From a beta proteobacterium AAP99 (GTDB lineage Bacteria > Pseudomonadota > Gammaproteobacteria > Burkholderiales > Burkholderiaceae_C), in NCBI GenBank assembly GCA_001295775.1, contig LJIA01000002.1, positions 248,001-312,000 of the forward strand: a DNA stretch of 64,000 nt, given 5' to 3'. Shown here in pieces: positions 17,287-25,317 of this stretch; positions within the stretch are counted from its first letter, which is position 1; each line of letters starts with the position of its first letter. The notes under the pieces were generated by a model that was not told where the DNA came from, ran no database searches, and was given only the letters and a program-made list of their open reading frames with translations. Position numbers and translations under genes: made by a program.

Positions 17287-17517
17287 ATGCCGGATCGTGT
17301 TTCTGAGCTAGCCAGTCAGGCGCGCAGCCTTCCGCTGGAAGAGCGCTCGAGGCTTGTAGACCTGCTGCTCGAGTCCCTGCACGAGTCACCCATTGCAGAA
17401 GTTGAGGCTGCGTGGGAGAAGGAAATCGAGCGCCGCGTTGCTGCGTATGCGCGCGGCGAGGTGGAGACCTACCCGGCTGAGGACGTTTTTGCCGAGGCGC
17501 GCCGCATCGCTTCGTGA
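17287..17517 (+). CDS. Addiction module antitoxin (TIGR02574-like)
   Basis: A 76-residue protein matching the small antitoxins paired with RelE/ParE toxins: LASQARSLPLEERSRLVDLL near the N-terminus, then ESLHESPIAEVEAAWEKEIE and a C-terminal YPAEDVFAEARR. The motif 'P..ER..L...L..SL' and the 'W..E...R' helix are the family hallmarks. It should bind and neutralise the toxin encoded next and repress the operon. GGAG lies before the start. The toxin gene overlaps its stop codon (GTGA). Confidence 0.85.
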   Translation: MPDRVSELASQARSLPLEERSRLVDLLLESLHESPIAEVEAAWEKEIERRVAAYARGEVETYPAEDVFAEARRIAS

Positions 17518-17822
17518 CGCGCGCCCGATTTACCCGAGAGGCGCGTGCCGAGTTTCTGGCGCAGACGGCCTATTACGAAACCCTGCGCAAAGGCTTGGGA
17601 GCGCGGTTTCGCGCCGAGATCGAGCAGGCGGCGCAGCTGGCAGCCACCTTCCCCCTCCACGGCAGACCCGGCCCTGCCAGTACACGGAGCCGCTTGGTCG
17701 CTGACTTTCCCTTCAAGCTGGTCTATGCACAGGCAGATTTCGGCATCCTGATCCATGCAGTCGCAGGGGATCATCAGCTGCCGGAGTACTGGCTTGGGCG
17801 AGTGCGGCGGAACGGCACCTAG
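17514..17822 (+). CDS. RelE/ParE family toxin
   Basis: A 102-residue toxin-like protein, GTG start overlapping the antitoxin stop. Family features are FTREARAEFLAQTAYYETLR in the first helix pair, LGARFRAEIEQAAQLAATFP, the R-rich strand SRLVADFPFKLVYAQ and the C-terminal IHAVAGDHQLPEYWLGR. ParE-type members inhibit gyrase and RelE-type members cleave mRNA; sequence alone does not decide. The pair looks intact. Confidence 0.85.
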   Translation: MTRARFTREARAEFLAQTAYYETLRKGLGARFRAEIEQAAQLAATFPLHGRPGPASTRSRLVADFPFKLVYAQADFGILIHAVAGDHQLPEYWLGRVRRNGT

Positions 17823-17900
17823 CACCCTCGGGGCGATGCGCAAGCTGATCTCATGCCGCGGGCGCTGAAAGCCCGGAACTGAGCAATCCAGCGGATTGGA

Positions 17901-18215
17901 ATGCAGATGATCTTCGCAGAACTGGACTATCCGGTGAGCTACGTTGAGTTCCACGAGACGCTCGCTCGTCACCTGATGTCAAACTTCAATCACGTCGAGT
18001 CTGGCCTGCAGAGCGACTCTTGGTTCTGGATTTCTGATGGCGAATTTCGAGTTGAGATTCATACCTTCTACTCGACAAAGCACCAAGTGACGTCCGCATT
18101 CGCGGGCGACCATATCAAGACAGTCATCGACGTGCTCCAGCGCGGTTTCAAGGTCAAGGTGTATCCGCAGCCGACACGAGAACCCCATGAAGGAGATGCT
18201 AGTGAATTGCATTAG
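17901..18215 (+). CDS. Hypothetical protein, 104 residues
   Basis: Not recognised. A small soluble alpha/beta protein containing LDYPVSYVEFHETLARHLMS, then SGLQSDSWFWISDGEFRVEI and HIKTVIDVLQRGFKVKVYPQ, without signal peptide or TM helix. Codon use is somewhat less GC-rich than in the neighbours. It lies directly after the toxin-antitoxin pair and could be part of the same acquired patch. The start may be 17901 or the in-frame ATG at 17907. Confidence 0.6.
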   Translation: MQMIFAELDYPVSYVEFHETLARHLMSNFNHVESGLQSDSWFWISDGEFRVEIHTFYSTKHQVTSAFAGDHIKTVIDVLQRGFKVKVYPQPTREPHEGDASELH

Positions 18216-18392
18216 CAGTCTGGTTCACAAGTAGCGCAAGGCGCACGGCAAGCCAGGTCCGGGTGCATCGTTCCATCCACCCCACCCCATCGCCATCCGC
18301 CGCCACCCTCGTCGATTCATCGCCCGCCCGCTGCCTGAACGCCACGCCCGCCGTACGCTTGCGCCCATCTTGAGTGATTTGCGAGCACGGAC

Positions 18393-18767
18393 ATGAACAA
18401 GCAGGAATTTCAGGAAGCGATGCGCGTGGAGGGGATGACGCGCCGGGAGTGGGAAATCCGCCGGCAGGTGCGGCGGCAGGCGGCGTGGTGGCGCGAGGCG
18501 GCCACGCTGCTCACCGTGGTGACGGTCACGAGCCTGATCAATCTGGGGGCGCCGCGCATGATCTGGTGGGCGCAGCACTGGATCTGGGTGGCGTTCACGG
18601 TCTGGGGCGTGATCCTGCTGGGCCGCGGGCTGGTGATCTTCTGGCTGCCGGGGCTGGTGGGTGGGCCGGATTGGGAGGAGCGCAAGGTCAGCGAGTTGAT
18701 GGCGCGGCGCGAGGCGGCCCGCGTCGGCGCGCCCCCGGCCGATGAGCCCAAGGGAGGTGCGCGATGA
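18393..18767 (+). CDS. 2TM domain protein upstream of a LytS-type kinase
   Basis: A 124-residue inner-membrane protein with two TM helices (residues ~36-56 and ~64-90, the latter WIWVAFTVWGVILLGRGLVI), matching the 2TM domain family. An N-terminal charged helix precedes them, and the C-terminal segment has GPDWEERKVSELMARREAAR. The next gene, a histidine kinase, has the same two-TM unit followed by REWEERKVQALLAKEK, so this protein is in effect a free copy of the kinase's membrane module. It overlaps the kinase start by ATGA. It probably partners with or tunes the kinase. Confidence 0.75.
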   Translation: MNKQEFQEAMRVEGMTRREWEIRRQVRRQAAWWREAATLLTVVTVTSLINLGAPRMIWWAQHWIWVAFTVWGVILLGRGLVIFWLPGLVGGPDWEERKVSELMARREAARVGAPPADEPKGGAR

Positions 18768-19882
18768 GCTACCGCGTGCATGCAGAGCGCCGCCCCGGCG
18801 GCGGCGAGCATCTGACGCTCACCGACGAAGAGGGCCGCATCCTGGACCGTCGCAGCCTGGACAAGGACGGCAGCGACGACGATGACGACGATGACAATCT
18901 GTTTGCAGTCCGCCGGGGTGGCCGCCTGGTAAGCAGCAGCTACGGCGACGAGCGGGTCTTTGCCACGCGCCGCGAGGCCGAGGCCTACTTTGAGGCCCGC
19001 AAGCGTGTGAAGGCCATGCGCGGGTTCTATGGCCACTTCACGGTGTATCTGTTTGTCATCGGCGGGCTGGCCATCCTGAACATCGCCACCACGCCGAACA
19101 ACATCTGGTTCTTCTGGCCCATGATCGGATGGGGCATCGGCGTCACTGCGCATGCCTTCGGCGTCTTCGGCCCGGACCTCTGGCTGGGCCGCGAGTGGGA
19201 GGAGCGCAAGGTGCAGGCCCTGCTGGCCAAGGAGAAGATCCGCAGCCTGTCCACCGAGAAGCGGCAGATCGCCAGCCAGCTGCGCCTGCTGCAGGCGCAG
19301 ATCGAGCCGCACTTCCTGTTCAACACCCTGGCCAATGTGGTCACGCTCACCGAGGTCAACCCGGCGCGCGCCAAGACCATGCTGGAGACCTTCATTGCCT
19401 ACCTGCGCCAGAGCCTGAACATCAGCCGCCAGGAGCAGACCACGCTCGCGCAGGAGGAAAGCCTGCTGCGCAACTACCTGGACATTCTCAAGATCCGCAT
19501 GGGCCAGCGCCTGAACTACCAGATCAGCATCGCGCCCGAGCTGGCACAGACGCCCTTTGCGCCCATGCTGCTGCAGCCGATCGTGGAGAACGCCGTCAAG
19601 CACGGGCTGGAGCCCAAGGTGGAGGGCGGCGAGGTGCGCGTGAGCGTGCAACGCAGCGGCCCCGGCCGCATCCGCGCCACCGTGCAAGACAACGGCCTGG
19701 GCTTTGACCCCGGCCGCAGCAAGGCGCGCACTACGGGGCGCGAAGACGCCGGCGGCGTGGGCCTGGAGAATCTGCGCGAGCGCCTCGCGCTGCTGTATGA
19801 CGGCGACGCGCGCCTCTCCATTGAAGACGCCCAGCCGGGCACGCGCATCGTGCTGGACCTGCCGGAGACCCTGGACCGATGA
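18764..19882 (+). CDS. LytS/YehU-type sensor histidine kinase with 2TM domain
   Basis: A 372-residue kinase. Residues 1-80 are soluble and contain an acidic run (DGSDDDDDDDN). Two TM helices follow at ~90-140 (FYGHFTVYLFVIGGLAILNI and the WFFWPMIGWGIGVTAHAFG region). The His_kinase domain has AQIEPHFLFNTLANVVTL, with phospho-accepting His183, then an HATPase with LQPIVENAVKHGLEPKVEGG (N box) and DNGLGFDPGRS and GLENLRERLALLY (G boxes). It should phosphorylate the LytTR regulator encoded next; ATGA overlaps on both sides indicate a tight three-gene operon. No known ligand-binding domain is seen, so the signal is probably membrane-derived. Confidence 0.9.
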   Translation: MSYRVHAERRPGGGEHLTLTDEEGRILDRRSLDKDGSDDDDDDDNLFAVRRGGRLVSSSYGDERVFATRREAEAYFEARKRVKAMRGFYGHFTVYLFVIGGLAILNIATTPNNIWFFWPMIGWGIGVTAHAFGVFGPDLWLGREWEERKVQALLAKEKIRSLSTEKRQIASQLRLLQAQIEPHFLFNTLANVVTLTEVNPARAKTMLETFIAYLRQSLNISRQEQTTLAQEESLLRNYLDILKIRMGQRLNYQISIAPELAQTPFAPMLLQPIVENAVKHGLEPKVEGGEVRVSVQRSGPGRIRATVQDNGLGFDPGRSKARTTGREDAGGVGLENLRERLALLYDGDARLSIEDAQPGTRIVLDLPETLDR

Positions 19883-20649
19883 ACACCGCAAGCGCCATTC
19901 GCGCCATCGTGGCGGACGACGAGGAACTGCTGCGCGACTACCTGGTGAGCAAGCTCACGGCGCTGTGGCCGGAGCTGAAGATCGTCGGCACCGCGGCCAA
20001 TGGCCCGGAGGCCGCCCAGCTCATCGAGCGCGAGCGGCCGGACGTGGCCTTTCTCGACATCAAGATGCCGGGCGCCACCGGGCTGGAGGTGGCCCAGGGC
20101 ATCGAGGGCGACACGCGGGTAGTGTTTGTCACGGCCTATGACGAATACGCCGTCGAAGCCTTCGAGCGCGAGGCTGTGGACTATCTGGTGAAGCCGGTGA
20201 ATGAGGAGCGCCTCGCCCGAACCTGCCAGCGCTTGAAGAAGGAGCTCGCCGCGGCCGAGCCCGCCCCGCAGATCGCCCAGGTGCTCAAACAGCTCATGCA
20301 GCAGGCCAAACCAAACGGCGAAGGTCCGCTGAAGTGGATTCGCGCGAGCGCCGGCTCCACCACCCACCACGTGCCCGTGGCCGAGGTGCTCTATTTCCAG
20401 AGCGACGAGAAATACACCATCGTCAAGACGGCAGACGCCGAGCATGTGATCCGCACCACGCTCGCCGAACTCGCCGCGCAACTGGACCCCGACCAGTTCT
20501 GGCAGATCCACCGCTCCAGCATCGTCAACCTCAACTACGTCGCCAGCACCCGCCGCGACGACAACGCCCGCCTGTTCGTGCGCATCAAGGGCACCGACAC
20601 CGAGCTGCCCGTGTCACGGGCCTATGTGCATCTGTTCAAGCAGATGTAG
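19879..20649 (+). CDS. LytTR family response regulator
   Basis: A 256-residue regulator. The receiver domain starts AIVADDEELLRDYL, with the phosphorylation site Asp60 in DVAFLDIKMPG and the Lys in VDYLVKPVNEE. A linker with AQVLKQLMQQAKPNGEG leads to a LytTR DNA-binding domain (from about residue 150: LKWIRASAGSTTHHVPVAEV, LYFQSDEKYTIVKTADAEHV, FWQIHRSSIVNLNYV). It is the cognate partner of the kinase before it. The last 47 bases including the stop are present again, unchanged, 1.2 kb downstream (see the direct repeat). Confidence 0.92.
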   Translation: MNTASAIRAIVADDEELLRDYLVSKLTALWPELKIVGTAANGPEAAQLIERERPDVAFLDIKMPGATGLEVAQGIEGDTRVVFVTAYDEYAVEAFEREAVDYLVKPVNEERLARTCQRLKKELAAAEPAPQIAQVLKQLMQQAKPNGEGPLKWIRASAGSTTHHVPVAEVLYFQSDEKYTIVKTADAEHVIRTTLAELAAQLDPDQFWQIHRSSIVNLNYVASTRRDDNARLFVRIKGTDTELPVSRAYVHLFKQM

Positions 20650-20650
20650 C
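20601..20650 (+). repeat. 50-bp perfect direct repeat, left copy (3' end of the LytTR gene)
   Basis: Identical to 21803-21852. It includes the last codons (ending HLFKQM) and the TAG stop of the regulator gene. The two copies bracket 20651-21802, which holds two small exported-protein genes. Confidence 0.9.
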
Positions 20651-20735
20651 GCTGCTGCATCACGCTTGTTTGAGGCATGCGTTTCGCTTCTGTCCCGCGC
20701 TACCGTGCGGCTCTACGCTCACTCATGCCCGGAAC

Positions 20736-21311
20736 ATGCGAACCCCGACACTCATCGCGCTGCTGCTTTTTGCTTTGTCGATCAACGCCCAGACTCCGGC
20801 GCAGGTCGAGCGGCAACAGGCATCCGATCCCGCTGCCATCCCCCAGAACATCCCGGCGTCCAACCAGGATCCCGCCTGGCGGCCGAGCGCTGCGCAGCAG
20901 CAGTCGGTGCTGGCTGTCACGAATGCCTACTTCAAGGCGCGTGACGCGGGCGATGCAGAGCGGGCCTACGAGTTCCTCGCGGCTCGACACAAGCAGATGA
21001 TGCCGCTCGAGATGTATGTCGGATTCATCAAGCAGTTCAATGAAAAAGCTGGGGCTCTGAAGGTCCGCTCGCTGAAGGCGATGACTTGGTACAAGGACAC
21101 CCCCCAGGCTGGGCCGGGTCTGTACGTTGCGGTGGACTTTTCCGGGTGCTTCGAGAAGCTCACGGTGCTTCGTGGCTACTTGATTTGGCATGAGCAGAAC
21201 GATGGCTCGTTCCTGCAAGTGCGGGAAGACCAGACCATTGTCGACAACGAGACCATGCAGCGATTCAACCCTGCGGACCAGGAACGTGTCCGTGCCCAGC
21301 TTGGTTGCTGA
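20736..21311 (+). CDS. Exported DUF4019-like protein
   Basis: A 191-residue protein with a signal peptide (MRTPTLIALLLFALSINAQT). The mature part has PQNIPASNQDPAWRPSAAQQ, AVTNAYFKARDAGDAERAYE, KVRSLKAMTWYKDTPQAGPG and LYVAVDFSGCFEKLTVLRGY followed by LIWHEQNDGSFLQVRED, which together match the DUF4019 pattern as I recall it. The role is unknown. GGAAC precedes the chosen ATG. It lies inside the segment bounded by the 50-bp direct repeat. Confidence 0.72.
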   Translation: MRTPTLIALLLFALSINAQTPAQVERQQASDPAAIPQNIPASNQDPAWRPSAAQQQSVLAVTNAYFKARDAGDAERAYEFLAARHKQMMPLEMYVGFIKQFNEKAGALKVRSLKAMTWYKDTPQAGPGLYVAVDFSGCFEKLTVLRGYLIWHEQNDGSFLQVREDQTIVDNETMQRFNPADQERVRAQLGC

Positions 21312-21327
21312 CCGGGGAAGCCATGCC

Positions 21328-21801
21328 ATGAAATCTTCAGCACTGCCACGCACGCCATCTAGCCGTCGTCTGACCGCATTGCTGTCCCGGTTCGGACTCG
21401 TCGGCGCCTTCGCAATTGCGAGCAGTGCCCAAGCGCAAAGTTTTGACTGGACGCTGCTCGACGGGCTCTGGGCCGAGAGCACCGAGCACCAGTATGGCTG
21501 CAGGTCAGACAATGTTCACCAGCGGTTCAACGTGCCGGCAGACAGGAAGTCTGTCGTGATCCAGTTCGACCGTATCTGGAAGATCGGTACCGGAAAGAGC
21601 GTCGTCCAGATCGAGGCCGCGATCTTGAGCGCGACCCCCAACAAGCTGATCATCCGATACGGCCCCGAACTCGGTGAGATACCGCCCGCCATGCGCGAGT
21701 GGGAACTGCGATTCATCGGCCCCGGAACCTATCGGTGGCGCTCAACCGCTTGGCCCCCAGGTGTCTTCAACGAGGTCATCGGAGTGAAGTGTTCGCCCTG
21801 A
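21328..21801 (+). CDS. Exported hypothetical protein
   Basis: Not recognised. 157 residues with an N-terminal signal sequence (SRFGLVGAFAIASSAQAQS). The mature ~115-residue domain contains FDWTLLDGLWAESTEHQYGC, VVIQFDRIWKIGTGKSVVQI and YRWRSTAWPPGVFNEVIGVK, with two Cys, and looks like a small beta-rich periplasmic domain. GGGGAAG precedes the ATG at 21328. It is 16 bases after the DUF4019 gene, so the two form an operon. Its stop codon is immediately followed by the right copy of the 50-bp repeat. Confidence 0.65.
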   Translation: MKSSALPRTPSSRRLTALLSRFGLVGAFAIASSAQAQSFDWTLLDGLWAESTEHQYGCRSDNVHQRFNVPADRKSVVIQFDRIWKIGTGKSVVQIEAAILSATPNKLIIRYGPELGEIPPAMREWELRFIGPGTYRWRSTAWPPGVFNEVIGVKCSP

Positions 21802-21802
21802 T

Positions 21803-21852
21803 CGAGCTGCCCGTGTCACGGGCCTATGTGCATCTGTTCAAGCAGATGTAGC
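21803..21852 (+). repeat. 50-bp perfect direct repeat, right copy
   Basis: Identical to 20601-20650, the 3' end of the LytTR regulator gene including its stop. It is not part of any gene here. Position and content suggest the duplicated target or attachment site of an inserted segment, or the join of a tandem duplication. Confidence 0.9.
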
Positions 21853-21883
21853 CCGGACGGGATGAGTGAGATCGGCTCTGGGA

Positions 21884-21934
21884 GCGGTTCTTCGGGGCAA
21901 AGTGGCTGAAGAACCGCACCGGACAAGCGGAAAG
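21884..21934 (+). repeat. Dispersed intergenic stem-loop repeat, copy E
   Basis: Arms gcggttcttc (21884-21893) and gaagaaccgc (21908-21917) are perfectly complementary. The loop is ggggcaaagtggct and the tail accggacaagcggaaag. It is the most complete example of the family in the window. Confidence 0.7.
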
Positions 21935-22030
21935 CCATACTGATTTCGTGCACGCAGGCGCCTGGCCGCGTTACGCTCAGCCGGTCTGCCGTGCGCATGC
22001 CGCGCGGCACCCCATCCGCGGAGCTCGCCC

Positions 22031-23113
22031 ATGAACAAGTTCCTCATCACCCTGCTTGCCCTGTGTGCCACGGCGTGCAGCACCTTGCCTGCGCAGACCG
22101 CGAGGCCGAGTGCGGACGTGACGGTGGAGGTGACGGCGAGCTACCGCGAGCGCATGGCCTTGCCGCCGGGTGCGGTGCTGGAGGTGACCGCAGCCGATGT
22201 AGCGCGCGCCGATGCGGCCGCGAAGCCGGTCTCCAGCGTGCGCGTCCCGGCCGGTGCCGGCGGGCTGATGCAGGCGCAGCTCAAGCTGCCGGCCGCAGCA
22301 CTGCAGCCTCCGGCCCGCGTGAGCGTGCGGGCGCGCGTGCTCGCGGGCGAGACCCTGATGTTCACCAGCGACACGGCCGCCTTCATCAGCCCCGAGCCGG
22401 CGCAGCAGAAGCTGGAACTGCTGCTTCGCCGCGTGAGCGCGCCGGCGGCGGCGCCGAGCACAACGACCACGCAGCGCTACTGGGGCCGCTACACCCTGGT
22501 GGCGGACGTCGGCACCTTCATTGACTGCGCCAGCGGCCAGCGGCTCTGGGTGGTGCAGGAGGGCGCAAACGCGGCGCTGGAAGCTGCTGCGATTCGCGCG
22601 CGCAAGCAGCCGGGCGACGCCGTGCTGGCCACGGTGGAGGGGCGCATCGCCCAGCGCCAGTTCATGGAAGGGCCGGTGCGCCCGGCGCTGATCGTGGGCA
22701 GCGTGGTGGATGTCGCCGCTGAGGCGCAATGCCCTGCGCAGCTCACCGCGCCGCTGGTGAACACGTATTGGGAGCTGACCGAACTCGGCGGCCAGCCGCC
22801 GGCGCTGCCGCCGCAAGGCCGGCGACCGCACTTCATGCTGCAGCCCGAGGCCCAGGGCGCGCCGGGGGTGGCCGGCATCACCGGCCACAGCGGCTGCAAC
22901 CGCATGACCGGCGCCTACAAGCTCAAGGGCAGCGAGCTGAGCTTCGAGCGCATGGCAGGCACGCTGATGGCTTGTGCCGGGGCGGACGATCTGGAGCGCA
23001 GCTTCCTGCGGATGCTGAACGCCGCGCGGACCTGGCGCACCAACGGCCAGGAACTGGAACTGCGCGACGAGGGCGGCAAGGTGCTCGCACGCTTCCAGTC
23101 CCGACTGATGTAG
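22031..23113 (+). CDS. Lipoprotein with YbaY-like and META domains
   Basis: A 360-residue exported protein, MNKFLITLLALCATAC with probable lipid-modified Cys16. Residues ~28-135 resemble the YbaY-type lipoprotein domain (VTVEVTASYRERMALPPGAV, LEVTAADVARADA, FTSDTAAF). A middle part contains RYWGRYTLVADVGTFIDCAS. The C-terminal ~115 residues are a META/HslJ-like domain: NTYWELTELGGQPPALPP, GITGHSGCNRMTGAYKLKG, MAGTLMACAGADDLERSF. This multi-domain layout is typical of outer-membrane-associated stress lipoproteins. No operon partner is evident. Confidence 0.8.
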   Translation: MNKFLITLLALCATACSTLPAQTARPSADVTVEVTASYRERMALPPGAVLEVTAADVARADAAAKPVSSVRVPAGAGGLMQAQLKLPAAALQPPARVSVRARVLAGETLMFTSDTAAFISPEPAQQKLELLLRRVSAPAAAPSTTTTQRYWGRYTLVADVGTFIDCASGQRLWVVQEGANAALEAAAIRARKQPGDAVLATVEGRIAQRQFMEGPVRPALIVGSVVDVAAEAQCPAQLTAPLVNTYWELTELGGQPPALPPQGRRPHFMLQPEAQGAPGVAGITGHSGCNRMTGAYKLKGSELSFERMAGTLMACAGADDLERSFLRMLNAARTWRTNGQELELRDEGGKVLARFQSRLM

Positions 23114-23135
23114 CACTGCGGGCGCGCAAGGCTGT

Positions 23136-23621
23136 TCAGGCGCGCTCAATCAGACCCGCATAGCAGCCGCGCTTGGCAAAGTGCGCGTGGATGTAGCGCA
23201 CCTGATCGTTCGACAGCAGGCGCTCGATCAAGGCCTCCACCTCGCGGCCGTCCACCACATCGGCATCCACGATCATGTGCTGCGCATCAAAGCCGCGCAG
23301 TGACAGCAGGCGGGGTCTCAGCACCTCGGGCACCGCATTGATGGCGCGGTAGGGCGCATTGCCCGCGGCCAGGGCGTCTTCGAGCACGAAGATCGCGTGG
23401 CGCGACCGATAGGGCGAATCCACCGGCAGGTGCTCGTGGTTCACGAGCAGCAGCGACTCGCCGGGCTCGGCGTCGCGCATCAGGATGCGGTCCGGGAAGC
23501 CGGGCTTCGCGTCGGCCACATAGCGCACCGCGTGATGCTGCGCGAGTTCGGCATCGCTCAGGCCGTGCAGGTGTGCAAAGGGCTGGGGGTTCAGGCCGGA
23601 AATCTGGAATGGGATGGGCAT
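23136..23621 (-). CDS. DUF1203 domain protein
   Basis: A 161-residue cytoplasmic protein beginning MPIPFQISGLNPQPFAHLHG and continuing CRDAEPG-type sequence (ILMRDAEPGESLLLVNHEHL), PYRSRHAIFVLEDALAAG and a C-terminal VRYIHAHFAKRGCYAGLIER. These are the conserved blocks of DUF1203, whose function is unknown. It is convergent with the lipoprotein gene (22 bases between stops). Confidence 0.85.
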   Translation of the reverse strand: MPIPFQISGLNPQPFAHLHGLSDAELAQHHAVRYVADAKPGFPDRILMRDAEPGESLLLVNHEHLPVDSPYRSRHAIFVLEDALAAGNAPYRAINAVPEVLRPRLLSLRGFDAQHMIVDADVVDGREVEALIERLLSNDQVRYIHAHFAKRGCYAGLIERA

Positions 23622-23877
23622 GGCAATGCTCCGTAGTCACCCTCGCAGCCTAGACAGAGGCACGCTGCCGATCATTCCGAATCTTGCGCAGAGCGTCGGG
23701 CGTTGACACGGACCTTGACATCTGAGGCCTCGGATTCTGCAGTCTGTCGCAACCGGGGCGACGCAGACCGTGTCCATCGACACACTGCGTTCAGTCGTGC
23801 AGCACGGTGTGGGCCACAGCGGCCTGCGCAAGCTGCGACGACGCCGCACTCACTCCATATCAACAAGGACTCCTCCC

Positions 23878-24273
23878 ATGTCAACCTCGAACACGTCCCG
23901 CCTGCTTTCCACCCGCTTGATCAGCACCGGTCTCGCCGGTGTGCTCCTGGCCGCTGCCGCCGCCAGCACCTGGGCGCAGAGCGCACAGCCCGCCGTGGTG
24001 GTGGAGCGCCAGCGTCTGAGTGTGGCCGAGCACGCAGCCATGCGCGGCACCTACGAGCTCGGCGATGGCCGCGCGCTGGTGCTCGGCGGCAGCCTGCACC
24101 GGCCCACGGCCCAGCTGGGCGACGCCACCAGCGTGGCGCTGCTCCGCACGGGCGAGCACACCTTCGAGTCTGCCGACGGTCAGATGCGCATTGCGCTGCG
24201 CGCGCAGCCCAACGGCAGCATCCATGCGCTGACGCTGCAGACCGGTGCACAGAGCATGGTGGCGATGCGTTGA
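23878..24273 (+). CDS. Small exported hypothetical protein
   Basis: Not recognised. 131 residues with a long signal sequence (residues 1-34, ending AAAAASTWAQ). The mature part has VVVERQRLSVAEHAAMRGTY, ELGDGRALVLGG and HTFESADGQMRIALRAQPNG, and appears to be a small beta-structured periplasmic domain. The start follows GGACTCCTCCC, a weak site. It stands alone between the DUF1203 gene (divergent) and a GNAT gene. Confidence 0.6.
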   Translation: MSTSNTSRLLSTRLISTGLAGVLLAAAAASTWAQSAQPAVVVERQRLSVAEHAAMRGTYELGDGRALVLGGSLHRPTAQLGDATSVALLRTGEHTFESADGQMRIALRAQPNGSIHALTLQTGAQSMVAMR

Positions 24274-24360
24274 TTCCGCGGCCCGGGCACACTCGCTGTC
24301 TTGCTTCGGCTGAGCCTCCCGCGCCTGGTGCGCGGGCGCTCGGCTTTCCGGGAGTGCATC

Positions 24361-24819
24361 GTGAGCCCTGACCCCACCGCCAGCCCGCCGCTGAACCCAC
24401 AGCCGCCGGAAGGTGTCTGCATTCGTGCGATCTCGATGCGCGAGGCGGATGGCGAGATCGAAGCCGCGCGGCAGCTGCTCATTGCCGCAGACTGGGGTGC
24501 GCGCGTGAGCGAGCCCAGTGTGTTCACTGAGCTGCTGCGTCGCTCACCGGTTGCGCTGGTGGCCGTGCGCGACGGCGAGGTGCTTGGCTTTCTGCGCGCA
24601 CTCACCGACGGCCTGTTCAACGGCTACATCTCGATGGTCGTGGTCGACCCCGCATGGCGCGGCCGCGGCGTGGGGAGCGCGCTGGTGCGCAGCGTGATGG
24701 GTGATCGACCGGAGATGACCTGGGTGCTGCGCGCCGGGCGGGATGGCGTGGCGGCGTTCTACGAGAAGCTGGGCTTTGCCCGTTCGGAGGTCGCAATGGA
24801 GCGGCCGGGCCGGCGCTGA
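24361..24819 (+). CDS. GNAT family N-acetyltransferase
   Basis: A 152-residue acetyltransferase. It has the GNAT core: [20 protein letters not shown] (strand 4), [20 protein letters not shown] (motif A with the acetyl-CoA loop RGRGVG) and a C-terminal [12 protein letters not shown]. The substrate is unknown. The GTG at 24361 is chosen because GGGAG lies ten bases upstream; the open frame extends back to 24301 without family sequence. Confidence 0.82.
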   Translation: MSPDPTASPPLNPQPPEGVCIRAISMREADGEIEAARQLLIAADWGARVSEPSVFTELLRRSPVALVAVRDGEVLGFLRALTDGLFNGYISMVVVDPAWRGRGVGSALVRSVMGDRPEMTWVLRAGRDGVAAFYEKLGFARSEVAMERPGRR

Positions 24820-24841
24820 AGCGCAGGCGCTGCGCCCGCGT

Positions 24842-25267
24842 TCAGGCCAGCGGCGGCGGCGTGGATGCGGCAGGCGCGGCAGCTGCCTGCGGCGGGGTGA
24901 GAGGTGCGGCATCCGCCGGGGCCGGCAGCAGCGCATTGAGCAGCGCGTCCTCGCGCCGGACCAGCAGGTAGGCGCCGAGGTTGCCCAGACCGAGGGCGCC
25001 GAAGATCAGGCCCCAGGTGAGGGCGGAGGTGGCATCCGCACCGGTGCGGTCGATGATGACAAAGGCCACGGCCAGGGTGGTGAGCAGCACGCCCCAGCGC
25101 AGCATGCCCAGGCGGCGCATGCGCTCCTCGCCGGCCACCAGTGCCGCGATGGTCTGTGGTGAGCCGCCGCGCAGATACAGGTAGCGCATGCGCGCGTCGA
25201 TGATCAGCTTGATGACCCAGACGATCGAGAAGAACAGGGCCACGGGGACGACAATGTGCTTGTCCAT
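24842..25267 (-). CDS. Membrane protein divergent from the ECF sigma gene (DUF6249-like)
   Basis: A 141-residue inner-membrane protein, MDKHIVVPVALFFSIVWVIK with TM1 at residues ~6-22, then LYLRGGSPQTIAALVAGEER, two further TM helices (residues ~55-70 and ~83-103) and an Ala/Pro-rich tail. The layout resembles DUF6249-type membrane proteins, which often sit beside ECF sigma factors. The start at 25267 is fixed by TTGGAG. It shares a 159-base divergent region, with a nested palindrome, with the sigma gene and is probably under related control. Confidence 0.72.
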   Translation of the reverse strand: MDKHIVVPVALFFSIVWVIKLIIDARMRYLYLRGGSPQTIAALVAGEERMRRLGMLRWGVLLTTLAVAFVIIDRTGADATSALTWGLIFGALGLGNLGAYLLVRREDALLNALLPAPADAAPLTPPQAAAAPAASTPPPLA

Positions 25268-25317
25268 GAGCGCTCCAAGAGGGCTGGCTTGCAGCCCGGT
25301 TTGCGGGGGTTTGAGGG

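Noticed and set aside
18764-19882. Acidic run DDDDDDD in the LytS-type kinase read as a possible frameshift or error
   Set aside because: The frame continues correctly into the TM and kinase domains, so the run is a genuine linker.
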